DNA from: Burkholderia plantarii
GTDB taxonomy: Bacteria > Pseudomonadota > Gammaproteobacteria > Burkholderiales > Burkholderiaceae
Reading direction: 5' to 3'
Assembly: GCF_001411805.1 (NCBI RefSeq)
Contig: NZ_CP007212.1
Coordinates: 3,162,001-3,226,000 of the forward strand
DNA: 64,000 nucleotides
Below the pieces are notes generated by a model, which saw only the letters and a program-made list of their open reading frames with translations, was not told the origin of the DNA and did no database searches. Below are positions 50,122 through 58,629 of this stretch, one piece after another. Numbering within the stretch: position 1 is the first letter of the stretch; each line of letters opens with the position of its first letter. The translations under genes and the position numbers were made by a program.

Positions 50122-50633
50122 GCGCCGCGCCGGCTGCTTCCGCCCGCTCCGGGTCCGGCGCGCCGCCGAGCGTGCGACGCCGGCTCGCCGCCCTCCTTTA
50201 CGAAGCCGTGCTGCTGTTCGGCGTGGTGTTCTTCGCCGGCCTCGCGTTCGCGCTGGCTCTCGGCCAGCGCAACGGCCTCGTCCATCACCAGTGGCTCGCC
50301 GTCTGGATCGCGCTGGTGGTTGGCGGCTATTTCGTCTGGTTCTGGACGCACGGCGGGCAGACCCTGCCGATGAAGACCTGGCGGCTGCGCGTGGTCACCG
50401 CCGCCGGCGCGCCGCTTTCGCCGGCGCGCGCGCTGTGGCGCTACCTGCTCGCCTGGCTCTGGTTCGTGCCGCCGCTCGCGCTGCATCCGCTGCTCGCGTT
50501 GAGCGTGCCGGCGACGCTCGTCGCGAGCGCCGTCTGGATCGTGCTGTGGGCATTCGCCGCGCGGCTCGACCGCGGCCGGCGGTTTCCGCACGACCGGCTG
50601 GCCGGCACGCGCATCGAGGCGGTGTCGCGCTGA
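50118..50633 (+). CDS. RDD family membrane protein (GTG start)
   Basis: A 171-residue membrane protein. The RDD-type first helix begins RRLAALLYEAVLLFGVVFFAG; the usual Arg-Asp-Asp is partly altered (Arg then Leu-Tyr-Glu). Four hydrophobic segments are visible, with GQTLPMKTWRLRVV conserved. The GTG start at 50118 overlaps the DUF3106 stop (GTGA), indicating coupled translation. Function is unknown. It closes the sigma-factor gene set. Confidence 0.8.
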   Translation: MSAAPAASARSGSGAPPSVRRRLAALLYEAVLLFGVVFFAGLAFALALGQRNGLVHHQWLAVWIALVVGGYFVWFWTHGGQTLPMKTWRLRVVTAAGAPLSPARALWRYLLAWLWFVPPLALHPLLALSVPATLVASAVWIVLWAFAARLDRGRRFPHDRLAGTRIEAVSR

Positions 50634-50975
50634 GGCGTTGCATGCCGCTTGCGCGTCGCTGACGGACCACCTCCATTGGCGCTCCACCGTTTCGCGGTTC
50701 GTCGCGGTTCCCTTTCATCGGGCCTCGCCAGTGGTGGCCGAGAGACGATGCCACCGGCCTGTCATGCCCGCGTAGCGTGATGGATACAGCGCGTCGCGCT
50801 GCCGTCAAGAACGCCTCGCCACGCCATTGCGCACGCCCCGCGTGTCGTTTCGCTGCCCCCGCGCTACCGCATCCTTCCGTTTGAAAACACCGCAATAAGA
50901 ACATTTCGTGACTGTCACGGCATGGTCACGTCCACATGGCGGAATGCCGGTTATATCAATCGGCGCGAGTCACGC
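50634..50975. other. 342-base gap with clustered CGTGAC half-sites
   Basis: Between RDD and the phosphoesterase gene. CGTGAC-T-GTCACG (50907-50919) is a perfect 6-bp palindrome, and a further GTCACG half-site follows at 50925-50930. They lie 45-70 bases before the chosen start codon. No gene or terminator was recognised in the remainder. Confidence 0.35.
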
Positions 50976-51911
50976 ATGGGCCTCAAAACGTCCGCGACTA
51001 CCTTCTTTCGAGATCCGGCCGGCGCGCATGCAACGGTCGCGGCGTTCCTGTCCGGCGCATCGGCCGACAAGGCGCCCGCACCGCCGTCGGCGGGCGCCAC
51101 GACCGGTCACCACGACGAATCCGACGGCCCGTCGCACCGCTATCGCACCATCTGGCTGTCCGACATCCACCTCGGCACGAGCGGCTGCCAGGCCGAGTAC
51201 CTGCTCGACTTCCTGCGCCACAACGAGTCGGAATATTTGTATCTGGTCGGCGACATCATCGACGGCTGGCAGCTGCGCAAGGGCTGGTACTGGCCGCAGG
51301 CGCACAACGACGTGGTGCAGAAGATCCTGCGCAAGGCGCGCAAGGGCTCGCAGGTCGTCTACATCCCCGGCAACCACGACGAGGCCGCGCGGCAGTTCTG
51401 CGACCTCGCGTTCGGCGACATCCAGGTGCGCGGCGAGGCGTTTCACACGACGCTCACGGGCAAGCGGCTCTGGATCGTCCACGGCGACCTGTTCGACGGC
51501 GTGATCCAGCACGCGAAGTGGCTCGCCTATCTCGGCGACACCGCCTACACGCTGATCCTCGTGCTGAACCGCTGGTTCAACCGGATTCGCAGCCGGCTCG
51601 GCTTCCAGTACTGGTCGCTGTCGCAGTACCTGAAGCACCAGGTCAAGAACGCCGTGAACTTCATCTCGTCGTTCGAAAACGCGATGACCGACGAAGCGCG
51701 CCGCCGCGGCTGCGACGGCGTGGTCTGCGGCCACATCCACAAGGCCGAGATCCGCGACATCGACGGCGTGCTGTACTGCAACGACGGCGACTGGGTCGAG
51801 AGCCTGTCCGCACTCGTCGAGACCATGGAAGGCGAGCTGAAGATCGTTTACTGGACGGTGATGCAATCGCCGCCCGCCACCACCTCGCGCAAGGCCAAGG
51901 CCGCCGCGTGA
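50976..51911 (+). CDS. LpxH-like metallophosphoesterase
   Basis: A 311-residue calcineurin-like phosphoesterase. Metal-binding motifs in order: SDIHLGTSGCQ, GDIIDGWQ, GNHDEAAR, HGDLFDG and GHIHKAEI. The family is annotated as UDP-2,3-diacylglucosamine diphosphatase (lipid A step). This longer, Ala-rich N-terminal form next to a glycosyltransferase is often a paralogue, so lipid A function is not assured. The start at 50976 is tentative; 50922 in frame is possible. Confidence 0.78.
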   Translation: MGLKTSATTFFRDPAGAHATVAAFLSGASADKAPAPPSAGATTGHHDESDGPSHRYRTIWLSDIHLGTSGCQAEYLLDFLRHNESEYLYLVGDIIDGWQLRKGWYWPQAHNDVVQKILRKARKGSQVVYIPGNHDEAARQFCDLAFGDIQVRGEAFHTTLTGKRLWIVHGDLFDGVIQHAKWLAYLGDTAYTLILVLNRWFNRIRSRLGFQYWSLSQYLKHQVKNAVNFISSFENAMTDEARRRGCDGVVCGHIHKAEIRDIDGVLYCNDGDWVESLSALVETMEGELKIVYWTVMQSPPATTSRKAKAAA

Positions 51912-51954
51912 GCCTGCCGCTGTCCCGCGCCCAGCCCCCTACAGGAATACCCGC

Positions 51955-52989
51955 ATGAAGATCATGATCGTCACCGATGCATGGGAGCCGCAAGTCAACG
52001 GCGTCGTGCGCACGCTCAAGAGCACCTCGCGCGAGCTGACCGCGCTCGGCCACCGCGTCGAGCTGCTCACCCCGCTCGAGTTCCGCACGATCCCCTGCCC
52101 GACGTATCCCGAGATCCGCCTGTCCCTGTTCCCGTATGCGCGGCTGCGCTCGCGCATCGACGAGTTCGCGCCCGATGCGCTGCACATCGCCACCGAAGGC
52201 CCGCTCGGCATGGCCGCGCGCCGCTACGCGCGCAAGCACAAGCTGCCGTTCACGACCGCCTACCACACGCGCTTCCCCGAATACGTGCAGGCGCGCTTCG
52301 GCATTCCGCTGTCGGTCACCTACCGCTTCCTGCGCTGGTTCCACGGCGCCTCGCTGGCGGTGATGGCGCCCACCCCGGTGGTCAAGCAGGATCTGGAGAC
52401 GTTCGGCTTCGACAACGTGGTGCTGTGGACGCGCGGCGTCGATCTCGACATTTTCGAGCCGATGGAATCGAAGGTGCTGAACACGGCGCGGCCGATCTTC
52501 CTCTACGTCGGGCGCGTGGCGATCGAGAAGAACGTCGAGGCGTTCCTGAAGCTCGACCTGCCCGGCTCGAAGTGGGTGGCGGGCGAAGGCCCGGCGCTCG
52601 CCGAACTGAAATCACGCTATCCTGAGGCGAACTACCTTGGCGTGCTGACGCAGGCGGAGCTCGCCAAGGTGTACGCGGCGGCCGACGTGTTCGTGTTCCC
52701 GAGCAAGACCGACACGTTCGGGCTGGTGCTGCTCGAGGCGCTCGCCTGCGGCACGCCGGTGGCGGCCTACCCGGTGACGGGCCCGGTCGACGTGCTCGGC
52801 GACGGCAACGCGGGCGCGATGAACGACGACCTGCGCGAGGCCTGCCTCGAAGCGCTGAAGATCGATCGCACCGACGCACGCGCCTGGGCCGAGCGCTTCT
52901 CGTGGCGCGCCGCGTCCGAGCAGTTCGCCTCGCACCTGAAGCCGCTACCGAAAACCGCCAGCTCCCAACCTCAAGGCGCAGCCGTTTGA
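51955..52989 (+). CDS. Glycosyltransferase family 1/4 (GT-B)
   Basis: A 344-residue retaining GT-B glycosyltransferase. The N-terminal acceptor domain opens MKIMIVTDAWEPQVNGVVRTL, and the nucleotide-sugar domain has FLYVGRVAIEKNVEAFL and SKTDTFGLVLLEALACGTPVAAYP (E-x7-E variant with Asp first). Similar proteins are GDP-mannose-dependent mannosyltransferases acting on lipids. It follows the phosphoesterase by 43 bases and precedes DgkA, suggesting a lipid or envelope role. Confidence 0.87.
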   Translation: MKIMIVTDAWEPQVNGVVRTLKSTSRELTALGHRVELLTPLEFRTIPCPTYPEIRLSLFPYARLRSRIDEFAPDALHIATEGPLGMAARRYARKHKLPFTTAYHTRFPEYVQARFGIPLSVTYRFLRWFHGASLAVMAPTPVVKQDLETFGFDNVVLWTRGVDLDIFEPMESKVLNTARPIFLYVGRVAIEKNVEAFLKLDLPGSKWVAGEGPALAELKSRYPEANYLGVLTQAELAKVYAAADVFVFPSKTDTFGLVLLEALACGTPVAAYPVTGPVDVLGDGNAGAMNDDLREACLEALKIDRTDARAWAERFSWRAASEQFASHLKPLPKTASSQPQGAAV

Positions 52990-52997
52990 AACCAGCC

Positions 52998-53555
52998 ATG
53001 CGCGCGAAAGCGCCCGCTCCGTCGCCCTCGCCGTTGCGCCGTCCCGCGCTGAACGCCGCCGCGTTCGCGCGCGATCCGCATGCCGAGAACGATTCCCACG
53101 ATGCGCACGACGGCGCCGACACGCACGAGCCGCTCGGCACCGACGACCCGCTCGCGCCGTTGCCGCCGAATCCGTACAAGGGCAATCGCGGGCTCACGCG
53201 CGCCTGGTACGCGCTCAAGCATTCGGTCAACGGCTTCCAGGTGGCGATCCGCGAGGAGAGTGCGTTTCGCCAGGAACTGACGCTCGCCGCGATCCTGCTG
53301 CCGATCGGCGTGTTGGTGCCGGTCGACGCCGTCTCGCACGCGCTGCTGATCGGCTCGGTGCTGCTGGTGCTGATCGTCGAACTGCTGAATTCCAGCGTGG
53401 AAGCGGCGATCGACCGGATTTCGCTGGAGCGCCACGAACTGTCCAAGCGCGCCAAGGACCTCGGCAGCGCGGCCGTGACGGTCGCGCTGGGCGCCTGCCT
53501 CGCGACCTGGGGCTTCATCCTGTGGCCCGTGGTCGGGCACTGGCTCGGGCGCTGA
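52998..53555 (+). CDS. dgkA: Diacylglycerol kinase with N-terminal extension
   Basis: A 185-residue protein whose last 120 residues are a DgkA trimer-type kinase, which phosphorylates diacylglycerol to recycle it to phosphatidic acid. Core motifs are FRQELTLAAILLP (Glu) and VLIVELLNSSVEAAIDRISLERHELSKRAKDLGSAAV (signature). The first 60 residues are His/Asp- and Pro-rich and absent from E. coli DgkA. The start is uncertain: ATG 52998 has no strong ribosome site, but coupling with the upstream stop is possible. Confidence 0.9.
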   Translation: MRAKAPAPSPSPLRRPALNAAAFARDPHAENDSHDAHDGADTHEPLGTDDPLAPLPPNPYKGNRGLTRAWYALKHSVNGFQVAIREESAFRQELTLAAILLPIGVLVPVDAVSHALLIGSVLLVLIVELLNSSVEAAIDRISLERHELSKRAKDLGSAAVTVALGACLATWGFILWPVVGHWLGR

Positions 53556-53684
53556 GCGCGCCGCGAGCGACCGCTCCGGCATCGCGCGGCACCGCGATCG
53601 CGGCCTGATCGAGGCCCGGTCGCGGCGCCGTCGTTCGTGCCCTGATTGGGATCACGAAATGCGCCTGAAAAGCGAACGACCGTT

Positions 53685-53690
53685 TATAAT
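53685..53690 (+). promoter_or_regulatory. -10 box upstream of TetR gene
   Basis: A consensus TATAAT about 100 bases before the TetR-family ATG. No good -35 box is seen at the right spacing, so activator dependence or an error in strand use is possible. Confidence 0.4.
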
Positions 53691-53789
53691 CGGCCAATAG
53701 TCTCGAAAGAACAGCCAACCGAGCCGGACGAATCCGCAGCATCCTCATGCAGCGCCCGCCAGTCCGGCACACACAGGGCCGGACGACAC

Positions 53790-54503
53790 ATGGAAGCGAA
53801 ACCTCCCCGCCGCACGCGTGAACGGATCCTCGAGCTGTCGTTGAAGCTATTCAACGAGATCGGCGAGCCGAACGTGACGACCACGACGATCGCCGAGGAA
53901 ATGGAAATCAGTCCAGGCAACCTGTACTACCATTTCCGCAACAAGGACGACATCATCAACAGCATCTTCGCGCAGTTCGAGCAGCAGATCGAACGGCGGC
54001 TGCGCTTTCCCGAAGATCACCGTCCGACCATCGACGAGACCTGGTCCTACCTGCAGTACATGGCCGATTTCATGTGGACCTACCGGTTCCTGTATCGCGA
54101 CCTGAACGATCTGCTGGCCCGCAACCGCACGCTCGAAACCCACTTCAAGCAGATCATCAGCCACAAGGTGCGCTTCGCGCGCGAGATGTGCGAACTGCTG
54201 GTGTCCGACGACGAGCTGGTGGCGACGCCGGCCGAGATCGAGGTGATCGCCACCAACATGGGCGTGATCTCGACCTACTGGCTCTCGTATCAATACGTTA
54301 TGCATCCGCGCAAGTACAATGACCAGGACGCGATCCGCGACGAGCTGCACCAGGTCAGCATGCACGTGATCTCGGTGATGGCGCCGTACCTGCGCGGCCG
54401 TTCGCGTCAGATCTTCGACGATCTCGTCTCGGGCAAGCTGCCCAAGCGCGAATTCCACGACTACCTGCCGCCGCGCGGCGCGCAGAAGGACTCCAAGCCA
54501 TGA
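53790..54503 (+). CDS. TetR/AcrR family transcriptional regulator
   Basis: A 237-residue regulator. The helix-turn-helix is near residues 10-55 (ILELSLKLFNEIGEPNVTTTTIAEEMEISPGNLYYHFRNKDDIINSIF). The remaining helical ligand domain is of the type seen in lipid-linked regulators. ATG 53790 is preferred over the open frame from 53646, which runs through the promoter. Its stop overlaps the LOG gene start (ATGA). The ligand is unknown. Confidence 0.9.
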   Translation: MEAKPPRRTRERILELSLKLFNEIGEPNVTTTTIAEEMEISPGNLYYHFRNKDDIINSIFAQFEQQIERRLRFPEDHRPTIDETWSYLQYMADFMWTYRFLYRDLNDLLARNRTLETHFKQIISHKVRFAREMCELLVSDDELVATPAEIEVIATNMGVISTYWLSYQYVMHPRKYNDQDAIRDELHQVSMHVISVMAPYLRGRSRQIFDDLVSGKLPKREFHDYLPPRGAQKDSKP

Positions 54504-55084
54504 AATCGGTCTGCGTCTATTGCGGTTCGTCGCCGGGCGCGCGCGGCGTATATGCCGAAGCGGCGCGCGGCTTCGGCCGGGCGCTGGCCGCGGCCGAACT
54601 CACGCTCGTCTACGGCGGCGGCCGCGTCGGGCTGATGGGCATCATCGCCGACGCGGTGCTGGCCGCCGGCGGCCGCGCGATCGGCGTGATCCCGCAGTTG
54701 CTGGTGGACAAGGAAGTCGGCCACCAGGGGCTGACCGAACTGCACGTGGTGCCCGACATGCATCACCGCAAGAGGATGATGGCCGACCTGTCCGACGCGT
54801 TCGTCGCCATGCCGGGCGGCGCCGGCACGCTCGAGGAATTCTTCGAGGTGTTCACCTGGGCGCAGCTCGGCTATCACCGCAAGCCGGTAGCGCTGCTGAA
54901 CGTCGAGGGCTTCTACGACCCGCTCGCGGCGATGCTGCGGCACACCGTGGACGAAGGCTTCATGGCCGGCACCTACCTCGACTCGCTCTGCATCGACGCA
55001 ACGGCCGACGGCCTGCTCGAGCGACTGCGCCGCTACCGGCCGCCCGCGCGTGACAAGTGGCAGCCGGTGACCGACGCGCCCTGA
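54500..55084 (+). CDS. LOG family cytokinin-riboside phosphoribohydrolase-like
   Basis: A 194-residue Rossmann-fold protein of the LOG family (TIGR00730). The signature PGGAGTLEE is at 105-113, with R90/R92 in MHHRKRMM. YGGGRVGLMG near 39-48 binds phosphate. LOG enzymes release nucleobases from nucleoside monophosphates; in bacteria the substrate is often AMP or a cytokinin ribotide. The 4-base overlap with TetR shows coupling. Confidence 0.9.
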   Translation: MKSVCVYCGSSPGARGVYAEAARGFGRALAAAELTLVYGGGRVGLMGIIADAVLAAGGRAIGVIPQLLVDKEVGHQGLTELHVVPDMHHRKRMMADLSDAFVAMPGGAGTLEEFFEVFTWAQLGYHRKPVALLNVEGFYDPLAAMLRHTVDEGFMAGTYLDSLCIDATADGLLERLRRYRPPARDKWQPVTDAP

Positions 55085-55162
55085 GGCGCGCCGCGCTTCC
55101 CCCTTCCCCGCCAGGCCCGCGGGCGGACCTGGCCTTCTCACCGGTTCAGGAGCCCCACCCCG

Positions 55163-55921
55163 ATGTCCGCCTCGCTCGACAAGGTCGTCCTCGTCACCGG
55201 CGCGAGCCGCGGCATCGGTGCCGCGACCGCGCAACTCGCCGCCGCGCGCGGCTGGGCCGTCGGCATCAACTACGCGCGTGACGCGCAGGCGGCCGAGGCG
55301 GTCGCCGGGGCGATCCGCGCCGCCGGCGGCCGCGCCGTCACGATTCGCGGCGACGTGGCCGTCGAGGCCGACGTGATCGCGATGTTCGATGTCGTCGAGG
55401 CCGAACTCGGCCCGCTCGACGCGCTCGTCAACAACGCCGGCATCGTCGCGCCGCCGCAGCCGCTCGCCGAGATGGACCTCGCGCGGCTCACGCGCGTGTT
55501 CGACGTCAACGTGCTGGGCGCCTATCTCTGCGCGCGCGAGGCCGCGCGGCGGCTGCCCACCGATCGCGGCGGACGCGGCGGCGCGATCGTCAACGTCTCG
55601 TCGCTGGCCGCGCGGCTCGGCTCGCCGAACGAATACGTCGACTACGCGGGCGCGAAGGGCGCCGTCGATTCGCTCACGCTCGGCCTGGCCAAGGAACTCG
55701 CGCCGCATGGCGTGCGCGTGAATGCCGTGCGCCCGGGTCTGATCGACACCGAAATCCACGCGAGCGGCGGCCAGCCCGATCGCGCCGCCCGGCTCGGCGC
55801 GCTCACGCCGATAGGCCGCCCGGGCCGCGCCGACGAGGTGGCCGAGGCGATCGTCTGGCTGCTCGGCGATGCCGCCTCGTATGTGACCGGCACGCTCGTC
55901 GACGTCGGCGGCGGACGCTAG
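55163..55921 (+). CDS. SDR family oxidoreductase
   Basis: A 252-residue short-chain dehydrogenase. Cofactor motif VTGASRGIGAATA at 11-23, NNAGIV, the catalytic serine in VNVSSLAARLGS, and YAGAK as the YxxxK active site are all visible. C-terminal VNAVRPGLIDTEIH and ETASYVTGTLVDVGGGR-like ending are typical of the FabG-like group. The substrate cannot be inferred. It lies 78 bases after the LOG gene. Confidence 0.9.
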   Translation: MSASLDKVVLVTGASRGIGAATAQLAAARGWAVGINYARDAQAAEAVAGAIRAAGGRAVTIRGDVAVEADVIAMFDVVEAELGPLDALVNNAGIVAPPQPLAEMDLARLTRVFDVNVLGAYLCAREAARRLPTDRGGRGGAIVNVSSLAARLGSPNEYVDYAGAKGAVDSLTLGLAKELAPHGVRVNAVRPGLIDTEIHASGGQPDRAARLGALTPIGRPGRADEVAEAIVWLLGDAASYVTGTLVDVGGGR

Positions 55922-56282
55922 GCTTCGCGCCACCCGCGCGCCGCCAACGGCGGCACGCGGCCGTCGCGTGCCGCGCTCCCCTCTGAATCCTGCCTGCCGC
56001 GGTCACTTCGCAGCCCTTAACAGGCCGCCGATTCTTCAGTCGATTTCCCCCGCCGACCCCGCTCTGTCGCACAAAAGCGACGCGCGCAAACGTGCAATCG
56101 ACAAATTTGCACACAGCCGATAAATCCTCACAATGTCGCGACAGTTCACGTAACAAACGGTAATAAAAACGTGTTCTACTAACGTCCATCGTGGTATCCG
56201 CCGCGTTTCCGCCTTCCCACGGCATCCCCAACCAACCGGCCCATGCCGCCGGCTGGGCAACCGACTTCTGAGACGTACTTCG
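55922..56282. promoter_or_regulatory. 361-base upstream region of ArnT-like gene
   Basis: Two palindromes are visible: GTGCAA-N9-TTGCAC (56092-56112) and the perfect TGTCGCGACA (56134-56143). Further downstream the sequence is AT-rich (56144-56180). They look like operator sites for the following gene. No -35/-10 pair was convincing and no gene is present. Confidence 0.4.
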
Positions 56283-58088
56283 ATGCAGGGACCCGCAACT
56301 CCCGGCCGCACGCGCTCGTCCGCGCGCACCCCGTTTCGTCATACCGCCGGCCCCAGGCGCCCGCCCGCGGACGAGGCTCGCGCCACCGCCCAGGCCGGGC
56401 TGCGCGTCTGGCTGCTGGCCGCCGCGGTGGCCTGCGCCTACCTGCTGCCCGGCATCTTCGGCCACGATCCGTGGAAGCAGGACGAGACCTACACGTTCGG
56501 CATCATCCAGCACATGCTCGATACCGGCGATCTGGTCGTGCCGACCAACGCCGGCCAGCCATTCCTCGAGAAGCCGCCGCTCTACGACTGGACCGCCGCG
56601 GCGCTGGCCTGGCTGTTCGGACGCTACCTGCCGCTGCACGACGCGGCGCGGCTCGCGAGCGCCCTGTTCGCCGCGCTCGCGTTCGGCTTCACGGCCCGCG
56701 CGGCGCGCATCGCGAGCGGCGCGCGGCGCTGGTTCGAGCTCGAGGTGATCGGCGCGGTTGCGCTCTGCGCGGGGACGCTGGTGGTGGTCAAGCACGTCCA
56801 CGACATGATGACCGACGTGGCGTTGATGGCCGGTGCCGCGATCGCGTTCTCGTCGCTGCTCGAACTCGTGACGGCCCGCTGCGGCGGGCGCCCCTCGGGC
56901 CGTTTCGCGGCAGCCGGGTTCGGCGCGGGCGTCGGCATCGCGCTGATGGCGAAGGGCCCGTTCGTGCCGCTCGTGTTCGGCGCGACGCTCGCGGCGCTGC
57001 TCGTGCTGTATCCGGCCTGCCGCAGCCGCAAGTTCTTCCGCTCGCTCGGCGTCGCCGCGCTGGTGTTCGCGCCGTTCGCGCTGATCTGGCCGATCGCGCT
57101 GCTGCTGCGCTCCGAGACGCTGTTCATGACCTGGTTCTGGGACAACAACGTCGGCCGCTTCTTCGGCTTTTCGGTGCCGCGGCTTGGCGCCGAGAACGAC
57201 AAGCCGCTGTTCATCTGGCGCGCGCTGCTCACGGTCGGCTTCCCGGTCGGCCCGCTCGCCGCCTGGGCGCTCGTCGCGGGCCGCTGGCGCGCCTGGCGCG
57301 TGCCGGCCGTCGCGCTGCCCGCGCTGTTCGCCGGCATCGGCATGATCGTGCTGCAGGTGGCCGCCACTTCGCGCGAGCTCTATATCCTGCCGTTCATCGC
57401 GCCACTCGCGCTGCTGGCCGCCGGCGCCGTCGGCCGCCTGCCGATGCGCGTCGCGCGCGGCTGGGACTACCTGAGCCGCGTGGTGTTCGGCGCGGCCGCC
57501 GGCCTCGCCTGGTACATCTGGTCGATCATCACCTCGTACCACGCGTCGCGCGAGCCGATTCGCTGGCTCGGCCGCTGGCTGCCGCTCGACTGGACCATCC
57601 CGTTCGAGCTGCCGTTCACGCTCGCCGCGCTGGCGCTGACGATCGGCTGGCTCTGGGTACTGCCGTCGCTGCGCGCGACCGACAAATGGCGCGGCGCGCT
57701 ATCGTGGGCGGCCGGCGTACTGCTGGTCTGGGGGCTGATCTTCACGCTGCTGCTGCCGTGGCTCGACGCCGCCAAGAGCTATCGCACGGTGTTCGCGAGC
57801 CTCAACCGCCAGCTCGAGCTGCAATGGAACGAGGGAGACTGCATGGCGAGCCTCGGGCTCGGCGAGTCGGAAGCGCCGATGCTCTACTACTTTTCGGGCA
57901 TCCAGCACCGGCCGGTCGGCAATCCCGCCGACACGGCCTGCACCTGGCTGATCGTGCAGGGGCTGCGCGCGGTCACGCCGAACCTCGGCGGTGAATGGGA
58001 GCCGGTCTGGTCGGGCGCGCGGCCCGGCGACGACAAGGAATTGCTGCGCGTCTACGTGCGCACCCCGGAAAGCGGCAAGCCGCGCTGA
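56283..58088 (+). CDS. ArnT-like glycosyltransferase (GT39/GT83)
   Basis: A 601-residue integral membrane glycosyltransferase with about 12 helices. The catalytic acidic pair is in HDPWKQDETYTFGIIQHM, and EKPPLYDWTAA is conserved in ArnT/PMT-like enzymes that use polyprenyl-phosphate sugars. E. coli ArnT adds L-Ara4N to lipid A. Burkholderia has ArnT elsewhere in an arn cluster as a rule, and no arn genes are here, so the sugar and acceptor are unknown. The first 45 residues are basic and disordered. Confidence 0.85.
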   Translation: MQGPATPGRTRSSARTPFRHTAGPRRPPADEARATAQAGLRVWLLAAAVACAYLLPGIFGHDPWKQDETYTFGIIQHMLDTGDLVVPTNAGQPFLEKPPLYDWTAAALAWLFGRYLPLHDAARLASALFAALAFGFTARAARIASGARRWFELEVIGAVALCAGTLVVVKHVHDMMTDVALMAGAAIAFSSLLELVTARCGGRPSGRFAAAGFGAGVGIALMAKGPFVPLVFGATLAALLVLYPACRSRKFFRSLGVAALVFAPFALIWPIALLLRSETLFMTWFWDNNVGRFFGFSVPRLGAENDKPLFIWRALLTVGFPVGPLAAWALVAGRWRAWRVPAVALPALFAGIGMIVLQVAATSRELYILPFIAPLALLAAGAVGRLPMRVARGWDYLSRVVFGAAAGLAWYIWSIITSYHASREPIRWLGRWLPLDWTIPFELPFTLAALALTIGWLWVLPSLRATDKWRGALSWAAGVLLVWGLIFTLLLPWLDAAKSYRTVFASLNRQLELQWNEGDCMASLGLGESEAPMLYYFSGIQHRPVGNPADTACTWLIVQGLRAVTPNLGGEWEPVWSGARPGDDKELLRVYVRTPESGKPR

Positions 58089-58093
58089 ACGCG

Positions 58094-58126
58094 GCGGCGC
58101 GGGCGCCGCGAACGGCGCCGCGCCGC
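58094..58126. terminator. GC-rich hairpin between convergent genes
   Basis: GCGGCGCGG(G)CGCCG (58094-58108) pairs with CGGCGCCGCGCCGC (58113-58126), 14 bp with one bulged G and a CGAA loop. It lies between the ArnT-like and hemoglobin genes. No T tract follows on either strand. Confidence 0.45.
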
Positions 58127-58139
58127 ATCGACGGGCGCA

Positions 58140-58556
58140 TCAACCCGGGCGGTTGCGCATCCAGTCGGCGGTGTCGTAGAACGAATGCATGAGCCGCTCG
58201 CGCAGCGGCTGCGCAAGCCCGATGTCCTCCATCGCCCAGGCCATGCAGCGCAGCCACTGGTCGCGCTCCGACGAGCCGATCGGGAACGGCAGGTGCCGCG
58301 CGCGCAGCCGCGGGTGGCCGAAGCGGCTTACGTAATGGTCGGGGCCGCCCAGCCAGCCGCACAGGAACCAGAAGGTCTTGTCGCGCGAGCCGTCGAGCGA
58401 GGCGGGATGCAGCGCGCGGATCCCCGCGAACTCGGGTTCCAGGTCCATCAGGTCGTAGAAGCGGTCGATCAGCTCGCGCACGCGCGCCTCGCCGCCCACC
58501 AGGTCGAACGCGCTCGGCTTCGCCTGCGCGCCGTCGTCGGTCACATCGTCGGTCAT
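58140..58556 (-). CDS. Group II truncated hemoglobin
   Basis: A 138-residue trHbII. The B10 tyrosine is in LIDRFYDLMDLEPEF, the proximal histidine in VSRFGHPRLRARHLPFPI, and the G8 tryptophan in QWLRCMAWAMEDIG. These haem-pocket residues are those of group II proteins, which handle oxygen, NO or peroxide. ATG 58556 is chosen; the longer frame to 58586 is weaker. Confidence 0.9.
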   Translation of the reverse strand: MTDDVTDDGAQAKPSAFDLVGGEARVRELIDRFYDLMDLEPEFAGIRALHPASLDGSRDKTFWFLCGWLGGPDHYVSRFGHPRLRARHLPFPIGSSERDQWLRCMAWAMEDIGLAQPLRERLMHSFYDTADWMRNRPG

Positions 58557-58629
58557 ACGGAAAATCGGAGTTCGGGAAAAGCGCAACGATACCGCATCAG
58601 GGCGCGGGGCTCAGGCCGCGCGTCAGGTA

